Assembly: GCF_030503895.2 (NCBI RefSeq)
Contig: NZ_CP129970.2
Location: forward strand, 3,581,001 to 3,645,000
DNA length: 64,000 bases
Origin: Marivirga arenosa
GTDB taxonomy: Bacteria > Bacteroidota > Bacteroidia > Cytophagales > Cyclobacteriaceae
Reading direction: 5' to 3'
Part shown: piece by piece, positions 26,886 to 36,065 of the stretch
Position numbering within the stretch: the stretch's first letter is position 1
How the letters are laid out: the number at the start of each line of letters is the position of its first letter
Made by a program: the position numbers and the translations under genes
Notes under the pieces: generated by a model
What the model was told of the DNA's origin: nothing
Database searches by the model: none
The model's input: the letters and a program-made list of their open reading frames with translations, nothing else

Positions 26886-27503
26886 TCAGTTAAATAGTGC
26901 ATACATTACAATATTGACTGCAAATTTGGTATTGTCTTCTGCTAACCATCGTTTATTTCTAAAATCATAGTCCCATTCGCAACCATAATCTTTATTACTG
27001 TATAGTATCCTTATTTTATTATCTATTTCAATAGCTTTTAAATAATCATGAACAATATCATCCCCCCAACCATTTAGCTCCTGTGAAGTAGTAGGAGGAC
27101 CATCTTCGAATTCGAAAAAACTGTAATAGATATCATGATCATTAGGAATTTTCTTCAAGGCATTCTCTCCATATATTTCATTCATTTGTCTTTCAAATGA
27201 TTTAGCAAATAATCCATCAATATCGTGATTGCAATCATCTACAAATATAAATCCTCCGTTTTCGATATATTTTGTGAAATTCTCCTTTTCATCAGCAGTA
27301 AACTGAACCAATTTATGACCACTTAAATAGCAGAAGGGACAATTAAAAAGCTCTTTACTTGCTAAAGCCACAACATTTTCCTGAGTATCTACCGGAATGT
27401 TTGTATATTCTATTAATGAATTCAATAGATTAGAAGGCATCCGTTGATCTACATTCCAATCGCCTGATTCATATTGTAAACGTGTGAAGAAAAACTCATT
27501 CAT
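26886..27503 (-). CDS. DUF4159 protein, first gene of the MoxR operon
   Basis: The 205-residue protein matches DUF4159, a class I glutamine amidotransferase-like fold: FTRLQYESGDWNVDQ at the start, LFNCPFCYLSGH, then YIENGGFIFVDDCNHD. The family accompanies MoxR/DUF58/BatA genes in many bacteria; its activity is unknown. Several relatives are exported, but this one has no signal peptide, so it should be cytoplasmic. It appears to lead the nine-gene minus-strand operon that runs to 17989. I see no good TAnnTTTG box ahead of it. Confidence 0.8.
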   Translation of the reverse strand: MNEFFFTRLQYESGDWNVDQRMPSNLLNSLIEYTNIPVDTQENVVALASKELFNCPFCYLSGHKLVQFTADEKENFTKYIENGGFIFVDDCNHDIDGLFAKSFERQMNEIYGENALKKIPNDHDIYYSFFEFEDGPPTTSQELNGWGDDIVHDYLKAIEIDNKIRILYSNKDYGCEWDYDFRNKRWLAEDNTKFAVNIVMYALFN

Positions 27504-27606
27504 TTTACTAGTTTACGCTAAAAACACTACGACTACAATGAATTGTTTTGGAATTATATAAATGGTCAGAAAACAGAATTACTGGAAATATTCCCTAATA
27601 TTTAAA

Positions 27607-30483
27607 CTACCTTTTGATCAGTAATTTTCCTGAAGAGATAATTTCCTCTTGATTAGAAATACGATAGAGATATAAACCTTCCTCTAAGATTTCAATTTGC
27701 AAAAAGTTGCGATCTCTTGGAATTGAGAATGAGCCTATTTCCTGGCCAGTGGAGTTTATGAAAGTTATGATTGCATTTGGTAGTTCTTCTTTCGAAAATA
27801 CCTTTAAATCTTCCTCTGTATTCCAGGGATTCGGATAGATTATAAAGTTGGAATCTTTTACATAATAGGCTGATTCCGTTTGACTAATTATTTCTTGACC
27901 ATTTTCAAAATGAATTACAATTCTATAATAATTAAATCCATTATCTGGATTTTCATCCAAATAGATATTTTCGAAATTTTCAGGAGTAAAGGTGCTGATG
28001 ACATTCCAATTACCATCACTCAAACGCTTTTCAATGGATAGTTCCCTTATTCCATTTAATGAAGCTAATTGGATGTTTTGATAAATCCCCTCTGACTGTA
28101 CTGTTTCCAAATAATAGGAGTTTAAATAACAGTTTGCACCTTGTTGAGTATAATTAATTAAAACCCCATTTATTAATGCTTTATCATTTTTGAAAGCTTG
28201 TACTTTAAAATAATCACTCTCTATATTCGATTTAAGAAGGGTAATACTAGAATCAGATGTTTGGCTAATCGTGAATAGTTCGTTGGACTTAAGATTATAA
28301 ACTTTATAATAATCTGCACCTTCAATCCTTTTCCAATTCAATGAAATTGAATCACTACAGTTTAAACCTACATTTAAGCGAATAGGGCTAGAGATTGGAA
28401 AAGTATCACTGACAAAGCTCTCTTGATTGATCTCCATTTTTAACTGTGCAAAATCATTATAGATAATAGGATTCCATCTATAATTTTCAGCTAAAAGATT
28501 AAGATTCTCCTCTATTAATGTCCATTCTGATTCTCCAACCAATTTAAAAAATAAATTAGCTTGAGCCTTGGAATCAAAAGTACTCTCCCATCTAATATGA
28601 GATGCAGTCTCACCGTTATAAGGAATGTTATCTTTAAATGTGGGACTTGTCCAACTAAACTCATTTTCTGTAATCCATTTATAAGCAATTGAATAAGGCT
28701 GAGAAATATCAGTAGTTTGATTAGTGCTTACAATTATCTTAACTGAGTCAGTTTTAATCTTGTCAATATAAACTTGCTCTATATTATTAATATGATCTTC
28801 ACCTAATGTTGCAGAGGAACTTAAGGCTTCAAAGCTAGCCTCTGTAGATAAAACCCATGGTAAATACTCCTTACCATTAGCATCAATTAGCTTTAAATCT
28901 AAATCATTTACCAAAGCATATGCATCATTAGGAGATGCTGGCGGATCCGTCCAAACTAAGGTCATTTTTAATTGAGAAGCATTTATTGGTCTTTTTAAAG
29001 TATGTGTATTTTCAATACTAACTAATTCGGATTCTAGATAGCTTTCATTATAAATTGCATTAACACTCGAATAACTATTTAAACTTCCAAAACCTGTTTT
29101 GTGATCAGGCCCTAATAAACCAATATCATCAGCTTCGTTTATCAAAATAGCTTTCAACAATGCTGAATTTACTTGGGTATTATACTTATCCTTAAAAGCT
29201 TGTTGCATTAAAACAGAAGTCCCACTTACTAAAGCAGCTGCGTTTGAAGTACCCGCCATACTGTAGGCCACCAATTCTGGTTTTATTCTTCCATCAAATG
29301 CAGGTCCATTACTGTTGAAATTGATTAAATTCATAGCAGTATCTACAGCTCCAATGGTCAGAATATTTTTTGCCTGCTTAAAGTTTCCAGTAATATTAGC
29401 ATAACCATTTATATTGGCATACACTCCCTCTTGGGCTGTTTCTAATCCTGAATTACCAATTGAAAAAACATTAATTATTTCTTTATGTTCAAACGCCAGC
29501 TGATCATATAAAGCAGCATCCACTCCATAAAAAGACTCAATCACAGTACCATAGGAATGGTTTTGAGTTTGGATATTATTATCCGAAAAATAACCATAAT
29601 TATTAGGGCTAACTTCTGCATTAGAGGAAGAAGTATGTTGAGCATTTGTAACAACACCTAAACCTGTCAAAAAAGAATTACCATTTCCTGCAATTATAGT
29701 TGCCATTTCTAGGGCATGATTATCAGAAAACTCACTTTCAAGACCAGTTTGAATATATCGCCCCTGTAAATCTATATCTTCAATAGTATAAAAAGGCTCT
29801 CTTATACTTACTACTTCACCTGAACCATCCAATTCTGGATAATAGGCCTGAATAGTATTTATTTTATTTGGATTTAAATTTAGATCCAGCACTCTAGCCT
29901 CACTTATGACATTTTGAGGCACTTTCTCTATGTAAGAAATGAATGATTTATTTAATAATTCATCTAAAATAACATTATCTACATGAATTTTAAAAAAATA
30001 ATTTTGAGTCAAAATAGTATTTATCTTAGGGTTTGAAGCAAGAAAATTTTTACATTTTTGTATATCTTGACTTTCAATCCAATATACTCCGTTTAATAAG
30101 TGATTATTTGAAATTGTTATATTAGAAGATTTCTTCCAGTTATTATTTACTCTAAAAATAGAGAATTCATTTTGTGAGGTCTTATATCTTAAATCAGTTA
30201 AATCATTAGCTCTAACAATATAATCATTGTTTTTTAGTCTTCTAATAACAGAAAAATTCTTTTTTAACAAATTAGAATCAGACTCAAAATGAACCAAGTA
30301 ATACTTTTGATTTTTTATACTATTCAGAGATTCTTGTTTATCAATAATATAATTCTCTTTTGAATTGCTGCTTATTCCTTGACCATACAATAGAGAATTG
30401 TTAACGATTAGGAAATATAAAAATAAAAAGCAGAGAAAAAGATTATTTTTAAAACTAGCCTTCGTAAATAAGTAAGATTTCAT
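27607..30483 (-). CDS. T9SS-sorted subtilisin-like (S8) serine protease
   Basis: The 958-residue protein has a signal peptide (about residues 14-35), a prodomain-like region, an S8 catalytic domain (about 195-480), fibronectin-like beta domains and a C-terminal type IX secretion sorting domain (IIYPNPW near 875, ending SSGKLLIKR). The Ser is Ser413 in GTSNAAALVSG, the His is His256 in DNHALEM, and the oxyanion Asn is Asn308 in QNHSYGT. At the usual Asp position (V-x-x-D-T-G) the sequence reads VSIREPF, so Glu229 replaces Asp. It should be exported to the cell surface or medium. Divergent from the HEIGH protease gene, with 151 bases between start codons. Confidence 0.88.
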   Translation of the reverse strand: MKSYLFTKASFKNNLFLCFLFLYFLIVNNSLLYGQGISSNSKENYIIDKQESLNSIKNQKYYLVHFESDSNLLKKNFSVIRRLKNNDYIVRANDLTDLRYKTSQNEFSIFRVNNNWKKSSNITISNNHLLNGVYWIESQDIQKCKNFLASNPKINTILTQNYFFKIHVDNVILDELLNKSFISYIEKVPQNVISEARVLDLNLNPNKINTIQAYYPELDGSGEVVSIREPFYTIEDIDLQGRYIQTGLESEFSDNHALEMATIIAGNGNSFLTGLGVVTNAQHTSSSNAEVSPNNYGYFSDNNIQTQNHSYGTVIESFYGVDAALYDQLAFEHKEIINVFSIGNSGLETAQEGVYANINGYANITGNFKQAKNILTIGAVDTAMNLINFNSNGPAFDGRIKPELVAYSMAGTSNAAALVSGTSVLMQQAFKDKYNTQVNSALLKAILINEADDIGLLGPDHKTGFGSLNSYSSVNAIYNESYLESELVSIENTHTLKRPINASQLKMTLVWTDPPASPNDAYALVNDLDLKLIDANGKEYLPWVLSTEASFEALSSSATLGEDHINNIEQVYIDKIKTDSVKIIVSTNQTTDISQPYSIAYKWITENEFSWTSPTFKDNIPYNGETASHIRWESTFDSKAQANLFFKLVGESEWTLIEENLNLLAENYRWNPIIYNDFAQLKMEINQESFVSDTFPISSPIRLNVGLNCSDSISLNWKRIEGADYYKVYNLKSNELFTISQTSDSSITLLKSNIESDYFKVQAFKNDKALINGVLINYTQQGANCYLNSYYLETVQSEGIYQNIQLASLNGIRELSIEKRLSDGNWNVISTFTPENFENIYLDENPDNGFNYYRIVIHFENGQEIISQTESAYYVKDSNFIIYPNPWNTEEDLKVFSKEELPNAIITFINSTGQEIGSFSIPRDRNFLQIEILEEGLYLYRISNQEEIISSGKLLIKR

Positions 30484-30634
30484 TCAGTTTTGGTTAAATC
30501 ATCTTCATATTAATATTATTATTCAAATAATTAATATGATTTATCATCTTAATTCGAAATTATTTAATGTAATATTTTTCCTTTTCAAAATAATTACAAT
30601 ATGTTGCAAACCTAATCAAAATTTTATTAAAGTT

Positions 30635-31489
30635 ATGACAAATTTAAGAAAAGGCATTACGCTTGCTATCGCTTTCGTAATGACAGCACTACTAATGACT
30701 TCATGCCAAGAAGACGAAATGGCAAATCAAGTAGACAACACAGTTGTTTCTGATCAAGTAATAAAGCAATTGACCCAATTAGGTTTTGATCCTTCTGATG
30801 TTTACAAAGAAAAATTCAATAATCCTCTTACTGGTGATCAGGGTTTCAACTATGTGGTTGAAGGTGATATCTTAATAAGTAAAGAACAATTAGATGAAAT
30901 GTCTAATAGTGAAATTTTTCATACAGGAAAATTTGCAGAACAGTATAGAACTTCAAACCTAGTAAGTCAAAACCGTACCATTAATGTAATCGGTTACACT
31001 GCAAATAATGCAAATGGATTAGATTCTAAGATGAGAACTGCATTATCGTGGGCAATAGATAATTATAACGCATTAAATACTGGCTTAACGTTCACTCTTA
31101 CTTTTGGTTCAAATTTCAGCCCTTTTGATATGGTTGTTTATAGAGTAAATGGATCTGGTGGTGGAAGTGCAGGCTTCCCAAGCGGAGGAAATCCAAACAA
31201 ATTCATTCAAATCCAATCTGGAACTAGTAATTTTGACACCAACGTAGTAGAACACGTAATAGGTCATGAAATAGGCCATTCAGTTGGATTAAGACACACT
31301 GACTGGTTCAACCGTTCGTTCTCTTGTGGTACAGGCGGAAGCGAAGGTACTGCTGGAGTTGGTGCAATTCATATTCCTGGTACTCCTACTGATATCGACC
31401 CTAATTCATTAATGTTAGCTTGCTTTAGTGCAAATGAAGATGGTGAATTTGGTCAGTTTGATAGAGTAGCACTAGAATTTTTATATTAA
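30635..31489 (+). CDS. HEIGH-type metalloprotease lipoprotein (M57-like)
   Basis: With the start at 30635 the protein has 284 residues and begins with a lipoprotein signal (ALLMTSC, Cys24). An earlier Met at 30536 would place a second hydrophobic segment in front and is less likely. The zinc site is HEIGHSVGLRH: His211, Glu212, His215 and His221, the extended H-E-x-x-H-x-x-G-x-x-H of metzincin-type enzymes and of the dual-action HEIGH metallopeptidases of Bacteroidota. It should be anchored in the outer membrane and act on extracellular or periplasmic proteins. A bidirectional terminator follows. Confidence 0.88.
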   Translation: MTNLRKGITLAIAFVMTALLMTSCQEDEMANQVDNTVVSDQVIKQLTQLGFDPSDVYKEKFNNPLTGDQGFNYVVEGDILISKEQLDEMSNSEIFHTGKFAEQYRTSNLVSQNRTINVIGYTANNANGLDSKMRTALSWAIDNYNALNTGLTFTLTFGSNFSPFDMVVYRVNGSGGGSAGFPSGGNPNKFIQIQSGTSNFDTNVVEHVIGHEIGHSVGLRHTDWFNRSFSCGTGGSEGTAGVGAIHIPGTPTDIDPNSLMLACFSANEDGEFGQFDRVALEFLY

Positions 31490-31512
31490 AACCTAGTTTT
31501 ACGGTATATATT

Positions 31513-31544
31513 AAAAGGTCAGCAGTAAATGCTGACCTTTTTTT
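31513..31544. terminator. Bidirectional intrinsic terminator
   Basis: Stem GGTCAGCA (31517-31524), loop GTAAA, stem TGCTGACC (31530-31537), then seven T. On the minus strand the hairpin is followed by TTTTAAT. It lies between the converging HEIGH protease and SDR genes. Confidence 0.88.
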
Positions 31545-31549
31545 ATCTA

Positions 31550-32269
31550 TTATTTTTGAGGAGGTCTACTTGGCCTTACCTCTATTTTACTTGGCAATGT
31601 TCTCGGATTTAATTCTAATAAATCTACTACCATCTTACCAATATCCTCTTTCTGTATTTTCCAATAATCATCTTCGTTAGGTTCATGATTATTAAAGTAA
31701 GTAGCTACAGAGCCGGGCATTATAGTGGAAACATTGATACCATATTGCCTTAAATCCATCATAACAGCTTGTGTAAATCCAGTTAACCCAAATTTACTTG
31801 CATTATATGCTGAACCTGAAGGGAAGAAATTAGTACCCGCTAAACTAGAAATAGTGAAGAAATAACCGCCATTTTTCTTTAATGCTTCAACGCTAGATTT
31901 AATAGTATAGAATACACCCGTTAAGTTTGTATCGATCACTTCATTCCACTGATCGATTTCCATTTCATCTATGGGTGCAAAATGACCTAGACCTGCATTC
32001 GCAATAACAATATCAAGCTTACCCCATTTGTCTAATACAGCATTTACACAAGTTTGTTGATTTTCGAATGATCTCACATCAGCCTGAAGCCCTAAAACCT
32101 CACCTTTAGCATTTTTCGCTAAAGATTCTGCTGCTTTATCTGCTGCCTCTTGACTTCTACTTGTAATAGCTACATTTACACCCTTAGCAAGTAATGCCTC
32201 AGCAATTCCATACCCTATTCCTTTACTTCCACCTGTAATTAGTGCTGTTTTATTTTCTATAATTTGCAT
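31550..32269 (-). CDS. Short-chain dehydrogenase/reductase (SDR)
   Basis: The 239-residue protein is a classical SDR: nucleotide-binding TGGSKGIG at 12-19, NAG at 91-93, the catalytic Ser near 141-142 (ISS), and Tyr155/Lys159 in YNASK. The basic residues after the second strand (ITSRSQ) suggest NADP(H). Substrate is not predictable; the closest general type is 3-oxoacyl-ACP-reductase-like. It is cytoplasmic and stands 68 bases after the response-regulator gene on the same strand. Confidence 0.9.
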   Translation of the reverse strand: MQIIENKTALITGGSKGIGYGIAEALLAKGVNVAITSRSQEAADKAAESLAKNAKGEVLGLQADVRSFENQQTCVNAVLDKWGKLDIVIANAGLGHFAPIDEMEIDQWNEVIDTNLTGVFYTIKSSVEALKKNGGYFFTISSLAGTNFFPSGSAYNASKFGLTGFTQAVMMDLRQYGINVSTIMPGSVATYFNNHEPNEDDYWKIQKEDIGKMVVDLLELNPRTLPSKIEVRPSRPPQK

Positions 32270-32337
32270 AATTTGATTTTGTTTTCATTTAAACAACTGA
32301 TTCAAATTCGATAGGTTACAGAAAATAGTGAGGAATA

Positions 32338-33042
32338 TTATTTTTTAAGCTTAAAAATATAGCCTACACCTTTAATAGTTTTGATATATTCATCACCTAA
32401 AGCTTGTCTTATTTTTAAGATGTGAATATCAACCGTCCTTAAACTAACTTTTGATTCACCTCCCCATATATCTTCTAATAATTGTTCTCTTTTAAATACT
32501 TGGTTAGGGTATTTTGCCAAATGCAATAGAATATCAAATGATTTGGATTGAATAACTATTTGATTTCTATTTGGAAGCTTATAAAGTAAATGGTGTTTGA
32601 TATCAAAATGCAAATCTCGGATTTGATAATCCTCCATAGAAGCAGTTCCAGAAGTGATTTCTTCATCATTAAAAAATTTTGATATTCTATGTTTAAAAGC
32701 CATTTTTCTCAATGGTTTTTTCAAAAAGAAATCAATTCCTGTATCATAACTCAATATCTCATACTGTTCATCAGAATTGGATGTTAACGCAATTAATTTA
32801 GGATCATGCTTACAATTATTTTGCTGATTTTTGAAATATTTGAATAAGCTGATACCATCATAATTCTGGTTAGCAACTTCTGAGATGACAAGTAAAGGCT
32901 GGATTTTGTTGGCAAGTTGAATGGCATGATTTGTATCCAGAGCAAGGGATACATTGAAATTTTCAGATTCTAATACATCTACTAAATCTCTAAGCGTATT
33001 TTTATCATCATCAGCAATTATGGCTGTTTTAGCAGGGTTCAT
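32338..33042 (-). CDS. OmpR-type response regulator with Asp-to-Glu phospho-site
   Basis: The 234-residue protein has a receiver domain (about 1-120) and an OmpR/PhoB winged-helix DNA-binding domain (about 135-234, with VSLRTVDIHILKIRQALG and IKGVGYIFKL). The acidic pocket Asp11-Asp13 (ADDD), Thr87 and Lys109 (KKP) are present. However, the phospho-acceptor position reads LVISEVANQNYDG, with Glu55 in place of Asp. Glu can mimic phospho-Asp, so the protein may be constitutively active or respond to something other than a kinase. No histidine kinase gene is adjacent, which fits an orphan regulator. Confidence 0.88.
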   Translation of the reverse strand: MNPAKTAIIADDDKNTLRDLVDVLESENFNVSLALDTNHAIQLANKIQPLLVISEVANQNYDGISLFKYFKNQQNNCKHDPKLIALTSNSDEQYEILSYDTGIDFFLKKPLRKMAFKHRISKFFNDEEITSGTASMEDYQIRDLHFDIKHHLLYKLPNRNQIVIQSKSFDILLHLAKYPNQVFKREQLLEDIWGGESKVSLRTVDIHILKIRQALGDEYIKTIKGVGYIFKLKK

Positions 33043-33206
33043 TTTTTGTCTGTTCCAATTAACTCTCTACCAAGTTTGTAAAAAATATAATTAGTAGTAC
33101 ATCCAAATAATGAAATTAAAATGAATATAACCTCTTGTTAAAATAGGCTTAATATTAAGAACCGAAACTGCGAAAATTGATAATAAACGGATAATCTAGG
33201 AATACA

Positions 33207-33815
33207 CTAACCATTATTACCCGTGAACTTTTCTATAGTAGCTGCTCCTTCTGCACTAATTCCTTCCGCTTTGAATACTTTAAAAATAGTCAAAAAGATG
33301 ATCTTTAAATCGAGCCAAAAAGATTGGTTCTTAACATACCATATATCATATTCAAATTTCTTGCTCCAGCTTATAGTGTTTCTTCCATTAACCTGAGCCC
33401 ACCCTGTAATACCTGGCGTTACTTGATGTCTTTTCGCTTGCTCGCTATTATACAATGAAAGATACTCTACCAATAATGGTCTGGGGCCTATAAATGACAT
33501 ATCCCCTTTTAGAATATTTAGTAGCTGCGGTATCTCATCCATGCTGGTCTTTCTAACTATTTTACCAATCCAGGTAAGGCGGTCCGCATCGGGTAATAAC
33601 TCTCCTTGCTCATCCTTATCATCACGCATAGTTTTAAATTTAACAAGCATAAATATTTTTGCATTTTTGCCAGGTCTTCTTTGAGTAAAAAAGACTTTAC
33701 CTTTTTGAAAAGCTGCGAGCAGTATAGCTACTATAATAAATATAGGACTCGCCACTACAAGTGCAATTAATGCTGTAAGTTTATCAAAAAATGGTTTTAT
33801 GAAATTCCTATACAT
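33207..33815 (-). CDS. Initiating sugar-phosphate transferase (PglC/WcaJ-type)
   Basis: The 202-residue protein is a bacterial sugar transferase of the short monotopic type. One re-entrant or membrane helix (about 9-34) is followed by KFKTMRDD, the key Asp-Glu pair in [10 protein letters not shown], and FIGPRPLL and [15 protein letters not shown]. It moves a sugar-1-phosphate onto undecaprenyl phosphate at the inner membrane, starting an O-antigen, capsule or exopolysaccharide repeat unit. It is the last gene of a nine-gene operon, one base after the aspartoacylase-like gene. It may feed the glycosyltransferase region 20 kb away, but no direct link is seen. Confidence 0.9.
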   Translation of the reverse strand: MYRNFIKPFFDKLTALIALVVASPIFIIVAILLAAFQKGKVFFTQRRPGKNAKIFMLVKFKTMRDDKDEQGELLPDADRLTWIGKIVRKTSMDEIPQLLNILKGDMSFIGPRPLLVEYLSLYNSEQAKRHQVTPGITGWAQVNGRNTISWSKKFEYDIWYVKNQSFWLDLKIIFLTIFKVFKAEGISAEGAATIEKFTGNNG

Positions 33816-33816
33816 A

Positions 33817-34752
33817 TTATTTGATTACTCCTAAATGCATTATTGCATCACCTTCATGAACTATTGGATTATGATTTAAACCGATGACATAACCATTTAC
33901 AACAGATTTAATTTTACTTTTAAAGCCACCAAAAGGATCATGAATATGTCCCAATAATTGATTCTTTTTGATTGCATCCCCACTTTTTACTGCGGACAAA
34001 AACACTCCAGATTTCTTAGCTCTCACCCAAGAAGAGTTTTTAATGATTAAATTCTGATATGGTGCATTTTCTGCCTCATCCCTCATTCCTAAATGTTTCA
34101 TCATTCTTTTTGCTCCATTGATTCCTTCTTTGATAGCGTACTCATCAAACCTGGAAGATTCACCCCCCTCATAAACTAATATGTTTTTACCAAATTTATT
34201 AGCTGTCTGTCTTAATGATTTAGGTCTAAACTTTGAATCCAAAGTGAAAGGAGCATGAAAGGCTTTCGCCAACTCTACATTCACATCATCCTTCATCATA
34301 CATCTTATTTGAGGATAATTTGTTCTATCTGCACCGCCTGTATGAAAATCTATACCATAATCGATTACTGGCAAAATCTCTTTAGTTAAGAAATAAGCCA
34401 TTCTTGCAGCTAAAGATCCATTTTTATTACCGGGGAATGATCGGTTAACATCTTTTCCATCTGGTACATACCTTGAAAAATAAATGAATCCATATACATT
34501 TATAATGGGGATGCATATTACAGAACCTATTTTCGGGATATGTTCGTTTTTTTCAATTATCCTTCTTACGATTTCCGAACCATTAATCTCATCACCATGC
34601 AATCCTCCCATCAGTAATAATGTAGGACCTGGCTCTGATGATCTAGCAATTGTTATGGAAACGTCTATAGGAGTATGAGAAGGTAAACGTGCAATATTTA
34701 CATCAACCACTTTCTCTTCACCTGGCGCTATTTCTACACCATTTATATTCAT
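33817..34752 (-). CDS. Succinylglutamate desuccinylase/aspartoacylase-family hydrolase
   Basis: The 311-residue protein has the zinc carboxypeptidase-like M14 motif of this family: [16 protein letters not shown] (His and Glu metal ligands), a later metal-ligand region [15 protein letters not shown], and a catalytic Glu likely in [10 protein letters not shown]. The C-terminal part resembles a biotinyl-lipoyl-like barrel ([19 protein letters not shown]). It cleaves an amide in an acylated amino acid or a modified peptide. It overlaps the PAP2 gene by four bases. RimK, a frequent partner, is not seen nearby. Confidence 0.85.
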   Translation of the reverse strand: MNINGVEIAPGEEKVVDVNIARLPSHTPIDVSITIARSSEPGPTLLLMGGLHGDEINGSEIVRRIIEKNEHIPKIGSVICIPIINVYGFIYFSRYVPDGKDVNRSFPGNKNGSLAARMAYFLTKEILPVIDYGIDFHTGGADRTNYPQIRCMMKDDVNVELAKAFHAPFTLDSKFRPKSLRQTANKFGKNILVYEGGESSRFDEYAIKEGINGAKRMMKHLGMRDEAENAPYQNLIIKNSSWVRAKKSGVFLSAVKSGDAIKKNQLLGHIHDPFGGFKSKIKSVVNGYVIGLNHNPIVHEGDAIMHLGVIK

Positions 34753-35411
34753 TTATTGAAGATTAAACCTCTATGTAATCGATTGTTATTATATAGAAGT
34801 GATTTATTTTTAAAAGAAAGGTACCACCAGATTATGGCTGAAACTAGTAATCCTATTGAAGCTCCAACTAGTGTATCCACCATAAAATGCTGGAATAGAT
34901 ATACTCTTGATACAGCAACTAGTATCGCTATCAGCATATAAATCACTTGTAATAATTTATTTTTAGTTATTAAAATCAAAATAGTAGCTAATGCAAAAGC
35001 TGAAGCTGTATGGCCACTGGGCATTGCATAAAGGCTTTTCAAATCAACTCCTTCCACTAAATTAAATGAGCTTAATTTATCGGCATAATAATCTGCTGGA
35101 CGAGGTGCTTTAAACACGATAATCTTTAAAAACTGGATAATTAAAAAATGAATGAGCCCTGTTAAGGTTAACAGTATAGCATAATAAAATCTATACATGA
35201 GCAATATAATACCCACCACTACAAATATATGCCACTCACCTACCAAGGTGATAAAACTAAAAAAGGAGTCTCCGAAAGGATTATGCTTTTGATTTAGCCA
35301 TAAAATGAAAGTTCCTTTCTCAAAAAATAGAACCAAAGAAATAGCAGTCAAAAAGTAAAGTACAAACATTAAAAATGCAGGACTCTGTAGTTTATCTTTT
35401 ATACTTTCCAT
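34749..35411 (-). CDS. PAP2-family membrane phosphatase
   Basis: The 220-residue protein has about six membrane helices and the three PAP2 phosphatase motifs: KAPRP (with the Lys upstream in KIIVFK), PSGH (PSGHTASAF), and SRVYLFQH. Members dephosphorylate undecaprenyl pyrophosphate or lipid phosphates on the periplasmic face. Position ahead of an undecaprenyl-phosphate sugar transferase in the operon fits a role in lipid-carrier recycling. Starts inside the end of trmB (13-base overlap). Confidence 0.88.
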   Translation of the reverse strand: MESIKDKLQSPAFLMFVLYFLTAISLVLFFEKGTFILWLNQKHNPFGDSFFSFITLVGEWHIFVVVGIILLMYRFYYAILLTLTGLIHFLIIQFLKIIVFKAPRPADYYADKLSSFNLVEGVDLKSLYAMPSGHTASAFALATILILITKNKLLQVIYMLIAILVAVSRVYLFQHFMVDTLVGASIGLLVSAIIWWYLSFKNKSLLYNNNRLHRGLIFNK

Positions 35412-36064
35412 TCAAATCTTAAGTATTTAATGGTTTCACCCGCTTTTGAAAATTTCCTTTCATAGCGAGTACTGATACCATAATGCTCTTCTAAATATAC
35501 TGAATTATGTAAATCATCCACGAAATGTAAGTCTTTAAAATCAGTTCTGTTGGCAAGCACTTCATTCAAAGTCCATTCGTATAAAGGAGTATTATCTGTT
35601 TTTAAATGTACACGACCATTTCCTCCTTGTATGTTTTTATATATATCCAAAAACCTATGAAAAGTCAACCTTCTTTTTTCATCTCTATCTCTAGGCCTAG
35701 GATCTGGGTGAATAATCCAAATATCTTTTACTTCACCTTCAGCAAACATTTGTTCCAAATCTAGAATGAAGTTTCTGGCGAATGCTACATTTTCTAAACC
35801 TTCCTCTAAGGCTTTTGTGCTCCCTTGCCAAAGCCTTTCCCCTTTAATATCGACACCTACAAAGTTTTCATTAGGAAATTCCTTAGCAAGCCCAATCGAA
35901 TACTCGCCTCTTCCACATGCTAACTCTAAGTTGATAGGATTTGAATTTTTAAAGATTTCATTAGCCCAATTTGATTTAATGTTAGAATATCTATCATCAT
36001 CATACTCAATTACATTATGACGATTTCTTAAATCTTCAAACCTTTTTAACTTCTGTCTACTCAT
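35399..36064 (-). CDS. trmB: tRNA (guanine-N7-)-methyltransferase
   Basis: The chosen start at 36064 gives 221 residues beginning MSRQKLKRFEDL. A Met ten codons upstream would overlap the folC stop and add residues not typical of the family. The SAM-binding motif is ELACGRGEY, followed by FVGVDIKGERLW, the family signature HPDPRPRDRDEKRR and the C-terminal TRYERKF. It methylates G46 in the tRNA variable loop. It lies one base after folC and is coupled to the PAP2 gene. Confidence 0.93.
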   Translation of the reverse strand: MSRQKLKRFEDLRNRHNVIEYDDDRYSNIKSNWANEIFKNSNPINLELACGRGEYSIGLAKEFPNENFVGVDIKGERLWQGSTKALEEGLENVAFARNFILDLEQMFAEGEVKDIWIIHPDPRPRDRDEKRRLTFHRFLDIYKNIQGGNGRVHLKTDNTPLYEWTLNEVLANRTDFKDLHFVDDLHNSVYLEEHYGISTRYERKFSKAGETIKYLRFEWKV

Positions 36065-36065
36065 A

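Noticed and set aside
31513-31544. A further REP copy (GGTCAG...CTGACC)
   Set aside because: The stem is perfect, has an unrelated loop, is followed by a T-tract and sits between convergent genes; a terminator explains it.
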